64,000 nucleotides of DNA from Marasmius tenuissimus. Lineage: Eukaryota > Basidiomycota > Agaricomycetes > Agaricales > Marasmiaceae. Below are positions 34,785 through 45,906 of the stretch, one piece after another. Where the stretch lies: assembly GCA_029532415.1 (NCBI GenBank), contig JAQOTA010000050.1, positions 620,001-684,000 on the forward strand. Reading direction: 5' to 3'. Position 1 is the first letter of the stretch. Each line of letters begins with the position of its first letter. A model generated the notes under the pieces. The model ran no database searches. It worked only from the letters and a program-made list of their open reading frames with translations, and had not been told where the DNA came from. Position numbers and translations under genes: made by a program.

Positions 34785-36424
34785 TCACATTGTGTTTTCA
34801 GCCACTCTCGAGGGCGGTTTGTCCTGGTCGAGCTCGATCCTTCCTACTGTACCCCTTTCTTCAACTGCTGCTTGAGATTCTCGAAGGTCAACAGTACCAT
34901 GGGCAGCCATGGATCTTTGTTGGGAATTATGTACCCCTTCAGCAAATTGCAGAGTTGAAACCACTTGCTGAACACTTTCCACGGCTTGCCCATATGCGAT
35001 TCGTACAACTAAAACAGTTTGAGCAATTCCCTGGAATCTCAGGTGTGTGAGTTGGGTCAAAAAATAGGAGTGAAGGATAAATACAGACTGCCATTTGAGC
35101 AGCAATGACACTGAAGTCAAAAGGGGCAAGACCGTTACTTTGAGGATTTGTGACCAGCAGCAAAACAATATTAACCACCTGCGTGGCAGAGAAAAGAAGT
35201 CCAGATTCAAGACTAGTGTTGAATGATTGATCAAGAGTCAAAATAGGAGATGCAAAGCTGTGAACATACATTGTTGCAACAAATATCTTGTATCTTGTGT
35301 AGACCCTACTTCCAGTGATTTGTCCTACTTGATGGACTGTCCACCAGATATGACCAGCTGCAGACCACAATCAATCAGATAAAGAATTGTCTGCTCAGAA
35401 GTAGTTGAACATACCTGTCAGTAGGGTCAATAGGGAGGTGTATACAGTGGAAATCATCACAAGCACTTGTATGCTACTAATGGACCTCGTATAGAGAGCC
35501 AGATGATGATGCTGATAGGCTGAGACGTTGACTGCTCCAAGCACAAAGCCAGTTGCTAGCAAGTGGTGACAAGGAAGGATGAGAATGATTATGAGCCCAA
35601 CTATATGTACAGGTTACTCACTATCTGTAATAGCCACAATAAAGGCAAAAGGGTAGAGGATCCACTTGTTATATCCCCAGATGACATAGCAACGGTGAAC
35701 CTAGGAGAAGTATAGGGTCTTCAATTCCACATGTCCATAGTTGGTTAAAAAACCTACCATCAAGTAATCAAAGACACAGCTGAGCAGTAAGCCAGTCAGA
35801 TATGGAGATCTCAGATTGGGGGAGAACATGAGACTTGCCCTGATATGATAGAAGAAAACACTGGCAAACCCCTTGTTCAGAAGCACAATATCAGCTTTTT
35901 CATCCCACATGTGAGAATCAAGTCAGAAACACACACAGTCGTGCAGTGGGTACAGAACGTGAACCTCCACCTGTAAGATATTTGATTAAAGGGATATAAT
36001 CTCTTGTCTTGACAGCATTGAAGTCAAGAAGAGTTTGGTCAATGTAGTTCCACATGGTGCCAGCATTGGAGATGGTGGTCAGTACAAAAAGGGCAATGAT
36101 CCATCCTGTGTATGCTTTTGAGGCAGATGATTTGCGGCGATGCCAAAGGACATTGATGGACAACCCAAATATGATGATGTACATCCCTGCCAAAATACTC
36201 AGTGGCCCTCATTTGGAGATTGTCAACACGGGCTCTGACTTACCATACACCAAGAACATCACCTGTCAAGAAGTCACCAGCAAAATCTTTTGTCAGAAGG
36301 GTGCAGAGCTGCCCAATTATGATGAAAAGCATACCGAGAAGGTGGCAATAGGGAAGACAATTACATGCCCACTGGAGGTGAAAGGTTCTGTCACTTGCTT
36401 TGCAATCTCTTCATTTGAGGCCAT
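34785..36424 (-). pseudogene. Seven-TM-type membrane protein, copy B, with an in-frame stop
   Basis: Same layout as copy A: exon 36424-36335 begins MASNEEIAKQVTEPFTSSGH, then YIIIFGLSINVLW, WDEKADIVLLNKGFASVFFY, FDYLMVHRCYVIWGYNKWIL, AGHIWWTVHQVGQITGSRVY, LAPFDFSVIA and VLVVRIAYGQAVE, ending VAENTM. The TM3-4 exon stays open where copy A is broken. After ITDSE, however, a TAA interrupts the frame (about 35615) before VGLIIILIL resumes, where copy A reads ITDGEEVAPIVRLMIILI. Hence a different lesion in each copy. Confidence 0.65.
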
Positions 36425-36829
36425 GTTGTGTAGAGTGTAGAGTGTTTTGGTGATTGGAAAGAGGTGGATACCAAGCCGCTTCTCTTTTTCCAGAACGGTG
36501 CTGTCCTCTTTTATGATCCAATAGTCAGCACAGAAACTGGGAGATGCCCAATAAATTCCCCGTGTGCGCCCAGGAGAGCCTATCTCAGTCGCTCGAATCA
36601 AAATGCATATGTAACATTTAAATCAGTACAAAGTGAATGTGAGTTATGCCATTTAGTGAGACAAGTACACTGGTTGCTCACATGATAACAGATATCCGGA
36701 TGATCAGTGCTCTCCAAATTGAAGTGGTACTTTGTCATTTAATCTCGTGTGCCCGGTGCCCTAGCATAAATTAAAAGCGAGGTGTGACTTGAGGATCAGA
36801 TGCGAACCCCGATCGATGCGGCCACTAAG

Positions 36830-37980
36830 GAATCCATGAGGAGTCCGCCGAAACCTTCACTCTCAATGCTTGAACAGCATAACCGCTGGTGAGCCATCTA
36901 TCGATATCCTTGAGATGAAGGATGCAAGTACAATCCCGATTGTAAGATAGGCAAAACACAACTGGAATAGAAGCACTCCTCCCGACGCTGCCAGGCCTCA
37001 CTTCCTTACTCATGTCACCGTGATTTACACGTGGCCAGATTCGGGGATGGATCTTTCAATACATACTCGGTGTAGTAACGCTGTCGATCATGCGTGTCTC
37101 TAGTGCCGCCAGAATTAGTGGTGAGGCGAGCTGACCGTAGTCATATAGTCCTACCAAATGCTGTAAGGGAGAGGCTGATTGGCAACAGTTCGGAACCTAT
37201 TGGCCAAAAAAGAAACGGTGCTAAGTGGTGCCGATGATGGTGGCTTAGGTCAAAGTTGGATACCCGTGGGGAATGGGTCGTGCCTACCGCGAGTAAGCTA
37301 CGGTGCCCTTTTCGGAATTGACGCCTATATTATACTAACGAATGAAACTGACACTCGTGTAATACGGATACCCAGCACTCATGTTTGTGTTGCCATCACG
37401 GAGAGATCAAACGGCAATCTGAAACGCAGCTGGTCAAGATTTTTTCCCAACTCCACACCTCCGTTGGCGACTCAGATATTTATCAGTAACCACGCATCCC
37501 GGCATCTTCGGCCAAGTAACCTGGTAGTCGTCGAACAAAGAGAATCAAATATTGGATCACAACTGCTTACCGTGGATGCTACTCGAGCCTCGGATGCTTC
37601 CAATCTAATCAGTGATGGTACTCTTCTCGCTCGACATCTCCGAATCTGGACTCCTACCTCCATGCTCCCTTCTCCTGTTGTTCTTCATCATTCACGCGTC
37701 GACCAAAATCACAATAACGAACATTACGCTCGAAGCAGCACAGTTTGACCTATTTCTCGTTGTATAGCCCTGTGCATCGAAGAGAGGGAAACTTCACGTA
37801 GCCACGACCACATCGCATGTGTTGACAGATTTGTGGACGAGCGGTGTCCGACACCATCTTCGTTGATACCGCAGCCATACCGAGTGGTCCCGAAACACCA
37901 TAGCGAAAATGGGAGTTGTTAGTTCCGAAGAAGATAGGGATGGATACGAGAGTTTTCATGATGATTAGCACGCGAGGACG
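36830..37980 (-). pseudogene. Degenerate unit of the duplication, copy B (unknown gene)
   Basis: Counterpart of 27180-28290. Alignable stretches include about 37925-37890 (SIPIFFGTNNSHFRYGV) with 28215-28170, and about 37090-37180 with 27535-27620. It is heavily diverged and no open model was found. Confidence 0.3.
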
Positions 37981-39169
37981 ACTGTTCATCATTCAGCTGA
38001 GATATAGAAGGGCTCTCTCGCTCGAACGCCGACATGTAGAGAGGTATGGTATGGAGTCGTCGCTGGAGTACGGTGGTCGTTGGTCCGAGGGATGATCGGG
38101 AAGAAATGCTGAGGGAGAGCGTTCAGAGTCATGTTGTGGAGGAAAAGGATGAATGAGACCGAAAGAGTGGCCTGTTTATAGATTCCCCGTAACGTCTTTG
38201 TGAGGTCGAGACGGTCGAAAACCTACGCTTGGACGACACGCTCATACTTCACCCGCATTACGGCTAGTGCTTCCCCTCTTTGGAGAGCCGTCACGCCGTC
38301 TTGGGTCTATTAGTGAGGGCGAAGCTTATCAAGGCTACACGACAAGTGATGAGTCCCTCGATGACACAGACTATTCACCAGCCGTGAGCTCAACGAATAC
38401 AAATATAAGTTAGCAGCTCCATACGAGATACTCCAAGATTAGGCGAACGAACAAAGAGCAAAGCAGTCACCAGGAGGCTGAGCCGTGCTCTATGTATACA
38501 AACACGGATAGTAGGGTGCCGAAGGCGAGTGTAGTCCGTAGAATAAACCAGCTCAGTCCAATTGTATTGCATAGAGAATTCGAAGGGAATTGGAAAATCA
38601 AAAGGATCGTGTGTTGTAGTCAAAGGTCTTGTGGCCGAGGCCTTACTTAGGACCGCCAATACGTGAGTTTCCTAAGAGCGTTTAGAATTATAAGGAGATA
38701 TATCTCGCAGTAAAATTCACCAATACGGTTGACTCGATCGATGAAACAGGCCAAGAGAAATATTGAAACGTCGAGCAGAATCAGTTTTGACCCCGACAAA
38801 GCTCGTTTTGTCGTATCGTATCGAGCTGTAACGTGCCCGAGAGTATCCGAGGCCGTGTTGATAATGCTGTTCTGGCTGGTTTGAAGGTAAAATCCGGGGG
38901 CTAACCGGATCTCCGACGCTCCGTCGAGTATTGAGCAAGCGACATGGGGTATCTGGTGAGGGGAGAAAGTGCTGACGAAAATACGCCAGGCCTGCCCTGG
39001 TAGGTTCCTGTTGCACATAGTTTGTCCCTTTAGCCGTTCTCTGCCAGTGTGAGGGTCAGGCTATATCAGTGGAGCTGGACCAGGACTATCCTGGACTTCG
39101 GAGAGAGACCCGAATGTATCTTGTTTGTTATCTCTCTTGTCATCACTGGTGCTGTAAAGGCTTGAAACA

Positions 39170-40490
39170 TGACAGGAAGACAGAGAGTAAAGCTGACCGC
39201 TGAGCTCGTGGTCCGCATGCTTGAGTGGACATGGTGGTACAGAAGGAGACTCCGAGTCAGCCAGCAGGCAAATTCCGAACTGGGATCTATCCGCTTAATG
39301 GGCGTCGCGTTTGAATTACAACCACCATCTACCTACGACATCCGTTGTTTTTTCTTCCGCTCTCGATTCCCCACTCTATGCGTCAAGCCTATGTCTTGAA
39401 AAGAGACTATTCTGCTTTCTTGTCAGTAAAACTCTAGCTAACCATCAGCAGTCGTTCCAAATCCAATCCAACAGTTGGCCAAGCTGAAGGAGATTAAGCA
39501 ACGTTTAACCTTCGACGAGGCAAATATTTGACTGGCATCCACAGCGTATAGGCTTATACTCGGTAAGCTTCTACTGTCTCCGTTACTCAGAGTCGGCATT
39601 CTTACGCCGATGTCTGACAGACATCGTATTGCTACTGGCAACCTCATAGATGTTGGCTACCCATCTCCCGGCTCAAAGTCGTACTCTTCAAACCTTCCCG
39701 ATCTCCACGCCATCTCCCGACTCGGTATCGCTCAGATGTGACGGCGGTTGCATGGCTCAAAGTGCTATGTCTTGCTGGGTGGAACCATTGGCTTAGGAAA
39801 AACGATAGCTACGGTTATGGGTCTTTGACGAATAATATGAGCCCTTGATGATAAAGGTGTGTGACCATCTATGTCTCACTACGAGCGCTCATCCTGACGT
39901 CCCTTGTTAGTAGTGGAAATCCGTTGTGATACCGTTACCCTGATGAGTTTTGAAGAGCAAGATACTACCCTTCCCTTCACTCAAGACGAACGACATAGCT
40001 CTTGGATCGCAAATCCTGCCCAAGCTGCTCGCTATACCGAGGATAAGAAAGGTCTCCGGCATTATCGAAAAACACCGTGAAGCTGTCCACGAACAGGATC
40101 ACGCTCTGGGCAGAGGACCTAAGCCTCAGGCTGGTTCACACGACAACGAGCCAAACTCTGAGAACTGCATCCGCATCGTCTTACCGCTCCAAACCCGACG
40201 CCAGTCATTCGAAGGTCGCCACCACGAGGAACGACAACAGAACTAATGGCGGAACTATTGGTTCAGATGGCACCGAAATCATCGTTACCGCGAGCACCCG
40301 TGGGCACCGTTGTGGTCACAATCGCCAACAGCAGTACCGCTGCCCTTGCCGTCCGTCGTCAGATGAGGCGTGTCGTCCCAAACCGAATATGTTGCGCTCG
40401 TCTCGCTAGGGGAGGCAGCTTACGCTTGCAATCGGATTTTGACCCGAGTTGGATCGGAGTAAAGGGCCCACTTGACTCCCTATTCTGACT
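39170..40490 (+). pseudogene. Degenerate unit, second of three copies
   Basis: Counterpart of 29499-30860, containing GVAFELQPPSTYDIRCFFF (about 39301) and the GTEII-type segment near 40270. The copies share splice-like boundaries but differ by frameshifts. Confidence 0.35.
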
Positions 40491-40915
40491 GTACCAGGGC
40501 CATATTCATTGATTCTGGAGTGAGTGATAGGTCACTGTTGGTTTGATTGTTGGACTGATTTGCGATGGACTAGTGTTTCTACAGATGTGATTATGCAAGA
40601 TCCCAGCTCAACCCGGGCTTCGTGTAGACCACCATCTGGGAGTGGAGCTCGAGGATGAGAATGAACGTCTGCTTGGGCGGGTTGTTGAGATTGAGAATCC
40701 CCCATACCTAGTTAACGATTTTCAGCGAGGTTCATACAGCATCTGAAGAGGAATTACCTTAGCCTACGGAACGATTAAGCGTGACGAAGATTCCATCCTG
40801 GCTCGAGCTTACGACACACTACCGAGCCCGGGCCATGAGAGCGCCGCAGCACCAGAGATGAGGGGTCCGGTGGTAATATTCATAGGTACGTTCCTCGTAG
40901 AACTCGTGAACGTAC

Positions 40916-41539
40916 CACCCGATAACTATTCTCCTCGTTTTCTAGACTCCTTGACAGTGGTGACGACGAGTGATCAAGCACTCAGCCACTTCCCGTCATC
41001 CCCAGCCCAAATTCTACAATCCAGGTTGCTTCGTTTAGTACCACGCGCAGCGATCGTAAACCCTGAACACCCACCGCTAGCTCACCCGCTGTGCGGTGAG
41101 GTGACCTTTCTTTGTATATCCAATTACGCCTCCCTACGAATACGGAGTTATTCCTCTCCATATACCCCAGTCGTCGTTTTGTATGCTCCGAAGAACGAGG
41201 GAAGGGAGGTTTGAAGTCGAAGATCCGACGACCTACGTTTCTGCCACCGTGCACACGGGCTTATGGATCTCGATTCTCGACGATACACCTGGTGCGTCGG
41301 CTATGCGACTGCATATTGCCAGAGCGAAGATAGTTGGACGACGCGGACCGTATGAGAGTATGGAATTGGTCACTGTGGACGCTTTTGGTGTTTGTATTCG
41401 GACGGGCTTCAATCAGTCGAGGAAACACTCGTATAACTATTCTTTAGACGTTGTGATTATAGACCGTATCTATAATTGACGCCCATAATGATCATAACGA
41501 TTCACGGTTGCCAACTACGTTGCTTCTGTGGGTTCAGGA
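40916..41539. other. Tail of the duplication; no gene recognised
   Basis: Only faint similarity to about 31.28-31.46 kb (for example ctagactcc at 40945 and tgtgcggtgag at 41089). A minus-strand frame 41254-40982 and a plus frame 41183-41479 overlap and neither carries a motif I know. Confidence 0.3.
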
Positions 41540-42160
41540 ACCAAGTTAGCGCCTACAACGGCTCTTGAACTCCAACCACCATCATCATTTGCGACGGTGC
41601 GACATCCGTCTTCTCTCCTCGACTCCTCGACTCGTCACGCCCATCTCTTTGGCTTCTGAGTCAGTACTATTCCGGCTAACCTCTATCAGTCTTTCTCATC
41701 GAAAACCAACAGCTATGTCTGCGCGAGAAGGAGCTGCACGATTCTATGGCTTTGTTCTGACCCGCTTCACCTATAGCACGTATCCTCACGCCAGGTAAGT
41801 TTTGACCGTTTCCATAGTGGCGATTTCTCGTCTGTACACTGATATCCGCAAGGTGGTGTTTGGCCGCCAAAAACCTCAAAGTCGTTGGCTCCTCTACATT
41901 CGGCGCAAATTCGTCAGGCCTTTCATCTCAAATCCACTATCTATTCGGGATCGGGGCGTGACAGCCGCTTGGTTTCCTATCCGGCGTCGCGTTGATGTGG
42001 ATAGTGTTTGACCAATGAGGAAAGTAATAGAGACCGGTGTGGATCCTTGCTGAAGATGTTTGGAACCTCGGCGATACAGGTGCGTGGCTCTTGTACTTCA
42101 CCGTGAGCGTCAGGGCTAATATTTTTTGCTGCTAGTGCTTGGCTATTACCACGCCGTCAT
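41540..42160 (+). pseudogene. Degenerate unit, third partial copy
   Basis: Shares with the units at 29.5 and 39.2 kb the ALELQPPSS start-like segment (about 41560), the Phe/Ser-rich region after it, and a segment resembling gtgcgtggct...ttgctgctagtgct at 42079-42140 (30229-30284 in copy 1). It is shorter and lacks the membrane segment. Confidence 0.4.
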
Positions 42161-43902
42161 TTCGAAGACCTTCGATATGAAGAATCTGTTCTCGTTACCC
42201 AAAACGAACGATCTATGGATCAGTTCTAGTCAGACAGAGTTCCTGAACAACGAAACCTTGTGTACGCGACACCAGAATTCAAATTCTTTAACGCACAACA
42301 CCTAACATTGTCGAAGGGTCGACTGCATCACTCGGGGATTTATACATGATGAGTCTTCCACATCTGTTTTTCTTTTCTCTCTATTACAAAACCTAAAACC
42401 CTTCTACCTATGTATTTCTTATTTCTTGATCATCCCAACTTTCTCGTTCTCTATCCCTTTCCTTCGTACTTCACGGCCTACTTCTTGGCTCTGATATCTC
42501 TGATGGTTCCGGATCAGCGTAGAGTGCCGCTTGCTGGGACTTGTCCACCCAGTCTGCGTGATGAGGCCTGGTCATCCTCGAAATAGCACCGCGTTCGTCC
42601 TGGATCCTGATGAGGTTGAGGAGGCAGGAGGGAGACCAATCCTTTGCGCTTGCACGGTCTCTTTCACACATATGACATCACAGCAGCCAAAATAGTATAT
42701 TTCGCTTCCCGTTTCGTTTGTTTGTATCGCGTTGGTCTCTCCGCGCACGGACCTCCTGTATTTCATAAGACCTGTCAGGTCCTGTCGAAGGAATATCTCT
42801 TTTTCTCCCCACCATCTCGAGCCCTCTCTTCCTCTGAGCCTGTGTTGATAGAGCCATCGAGCCTCATCGAGCCCTCATCTGAGCTTCAACTTAAGATTGT
42901 AAAGACCTAACGAGCTGAGTCTTTCATTCTATTCCCATCTCTTACTCATTACGTCGCCATCAGACGTGTATACACGCGTTGAGCACGCGTTGTATACTTC
43001 TCTTCTCTACGTACCTGACCTTTACCCTTTTCATTCCGTTCTCCGTGACCTTTAGCATCACTCATTCCTTTCTAGGTTATCATTCATCACTTGTGTCAGA
43101 TCGTCGACCAAGTAAGTCCCATATAATCTTCACCTTTAGGCTGATTACCTCTTCGTCAACATCTTTCGATTGGAGAGAAGGCCCCCAGTCTCTCGGATTC
43201 CCATACCTTTCGTCGACGATACCCTTTCCGTTCAGTCTCATCACACTGTCAGGATTGGCGTTGGTGGTAGCCTCTCAAGTCACTCGCTAAGCTGAGGGTC
43301 AAAGGTTCAAAGGGTCTCGAAGATCGAAGGTGGGCTTTTACTGGTGTATTGACCAAGTTGTTAAGCTAAGGAATTGGTATGTGTACAGGTAGTTTATATA
43401 GTAAGGATAGGGTCAAGGCCATGCGGGAGTTCATGTGGGGGTTGTTAGGTGGTTCATGTGGATGTGGATATGTGTGGGAGTCTTTGTGGGGTTTTCAACT
43501 GGGGGTGGGAGAAGCACGGGACGGTTTATACAGTAGCGGGAGTGATCGAGTGGAGTTAGGGGATGAAATCATAACACATGCAAATCATGATAGGGCTTGC
43601 TTTCCTGTGCCACCCGACACGCTTGATGCTCTCGAGAATATTTTTTTTTGTATCAATGGGATGGATGTTCATGAGGTTTTCCATCTTTGGAACAAGAGGT
43701 AGTCCGCATCAACTGATGTTGGAGATACCGCCGAAAGGAGACCCGGGAGACTCTCCCGGTGGCTGAAGCCGTCACAGCGACGGAAGTATATCTTTCTCTT
43801 TTTCTCCCTAATCCCTTTTCGGTTCTTATTTTACCCTACATTTTCCTGTGTTACCGATCGACGTTACTAAGATAAATTTTCACGTACTTATCTGACGTTC
43901 TA
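42161..43902. other. No gene recognised
   Basis: Short frames only. A near-perfect hairpin ccgggaga-c-tctcccgg lies at about 43745. The stretch 43700-43790 is open in a frame reading GRLSRWLKPSQRR and could be an upstream exon of the candidate at 43.9 kb. Confidence 0.3.
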
Positions 43903-44253
43903 GCCAATCGGCTTCCCACTAGTGACCATGATCTGGTCGAGTGGGAAGTGAGTGTTTCCGTTTCGTTATACTTTATATATTCATTGCTCACGTACCTACG
44001 TAGTATCGAGCTTACCGCTCTGATTTACAGGTACATACAATAGACGAGTGACCACGATCTGGTCGAGTGGGAATATCGAGCTTATCGCTCTGATTTACAA
44101 CTGAGAATCTGGAGAAACGGGCGGATGAAACTTTTGCTCGCGTACCTATGGCACAATCTTCCATTCTGTGGGGTACACTATGATCAGAAACTACATCGGA
44201 GGAGTCAGCCTCTCGGCAGCCAGCTCGTGCCTCATGAATGGGATCAAATATAA
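43903..44253 (+). CDS. Candidate exons of an unknown gene with a duplicated 18-residue block
   Basis: After a ...cgttctag acceptor, the sequence reads NRLPT then SDHDLVEWE (block 1, 43921-43947), a 56-nt GTGAGT...TAG insert, and YRAYRSDLQ (44004-44030). Sixteen bases later the same 18 residues are encoded without interruption (44047-44100). The three base differences are all third-position and silent. The frame continues to a stop at about 44250, while an alternative frame reads NLEKRADETFARVPM. The codon pattern suggests a real coding segment, but the protein family and full exon structure are not recognised. Confidence 0.4.
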
Positions 44254-45906
44254 GGCGGGTTCACGTGGTTCGTGCATGAGACTGTTACTCAATCTAATTG
44301 ACTGTTAGCAGCACCTGGAAAATGCAGATGGAAGTTATCAACGTGTGCCAACTTCCACATTTGACTGGCAACAATGATAACTAAAGCTATCGATATTTCC
44401 TAGAGATAACATTCATGATATAGAACCTGGTTAACCTAACGAAGGACTCAGGTCGAGGATAACCACCAGGTTCCCAAGCTCTGAGATTGTCTCGCAGTTT
44501 GCCCGATCCTATGGCCCAACGTGAAATAGATACTCTTTGCCACCAGTGAAGGGGTTCACTAGAAGATTTTGAGAGATTGGATGACCGTCTTTTATCCAAG
44601 GTAAGTGGGTATTTTTATCTCGCCTGTGACCTCAATCTCACTCACTCAACAGATAGTCTCACGTCTCTAGTCGGTTCAATAATGTGCGGCTCGGACAAGA
44701 TCTACCAAGCATAATTCTCCACTTGGGCCCTCGTTACCAGCAACAACCCTCAGCACTTGCCATTCCTCAGTGTGCAATTGCTCAAATACCTTTCATTTTC
44801 TGGTCTAACAAGACTTCACACTGTCAGTCTGAGGCTAACGAATGGGCAGCGAGATTCCAAAGAGTCGACATAGCAGCACTAACTTATGATTGTAGTTCAG
44901 AGGTCGCAGAGCCCCAGACTATGCAGCTTGAGCTCCTTGTCTCGTGATCAGGTGCACGCGCTTCTCCTAGACTCCTCTAAGCGATGCTGGTACTGTACCA
45001 TTTTGAGTACTTCGTCAAGGGGTGGGACGCATGACCAGTTGGACTGAAATTTTGGGTTCAGCACATCTCACAGCAACCTGGGACAAGCCAAAAATTTTCG
45101 GCAGTTTGGCAGGTGAGGTGGTCTCAGGCAAATTTTTTTTTGGTCCAATGCAGATTTGATTTTGGCAGACTGGCCTGGGACGCGTGACACACCGTGGCAT
45201 TTGGGTTCAACAACAGGGTCTGTGACCTGTGACCGTTGTTTTACTCGAAATGATACAGTAGTTCCGGACTCAAGTCACAGCCCTCTACTCTAGGCCTGTT
45301 TTCTTTCATCGGACGTTGAATCTGTATTGTGATATCGGTGCTAACATTTTTAAATGGGAGACAGAATTCCCTGTATCTCCTTCAGTGTCGCATGGAAGGC
45401 CGATGGAATCTTTCCATGTGCGACCATTTGGGTCATGGACCCTCTCAGGGCGTCAACAGTGAGCAACCTGTAGTTGAAGAAAGGAGAAGATCAAGCTCAT
45501 GAGGGGAGTCAGTCGTAGGCGCAACTAGGTTTTTTGTTCTCACTGTACAGAGGAACGCCACTCACCACATGTACATGTGTATGTATAAAGCCCTAACAAA
45601 ATCTTGTTGACCTTTCGTTTCACTCGGTTACGTTCAATTGGGATGGTGCATTCTCGAGATTCTCGAATGACACTCAACCCAGTTATATTTTTGCTCAAGT
45701 AATCGTATAAATTCTATGTGTGCTGCCAATTGGTTTCTACACCACCAGCCCTTCTTACTCACTTGACCTCCCCGCCATTAGTATTAGCTACAAAAAGCCT
45801 CACCTGTCAGTTATCCTCATCCGTGATACTAAAGAACACAACCGTCATCTTCGCCAACCATTTACACATGATGCCTCGCAAAAGCATAATAGCCTCTCGT
45901 GCCGTG
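44254..45906. other. No gene recognised
   Basis: A plus frame at 44684-44947 has no known motif. Two short direct repeats (tgggacgcatgac at about 45024, tgggacgcgtgac at about 45177) bracket about 150 bp and hint at a small transposon remnant. Confidence 0.3.

Larger units (their letters stand above)
34045..40915 (+). repeat. Segmental duplication, copy B
   Basis: Direct repeat of 24128-31280 (see copy A). The spacing between copies is about 9.9 kb at the left end and about 9.6 kb further right, reflecting net indels. Confidence 0.8.

Noticed and set aside
35596..35618. 21-nt GT...AG segment in 7TM copy B that would remove the in-frame stop
   Set aside because: Far below plausible intron size, and copy A encodes ordinary protein at the same place; a premature stop is simpler.
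43739..43757. ccgggaga/tctcccgg hairpin as a terminator
   Set aside because: Rho-independent terminators do not apply in a fungal nuclear genome; an isolated short palindrome is not meaningful by itself.
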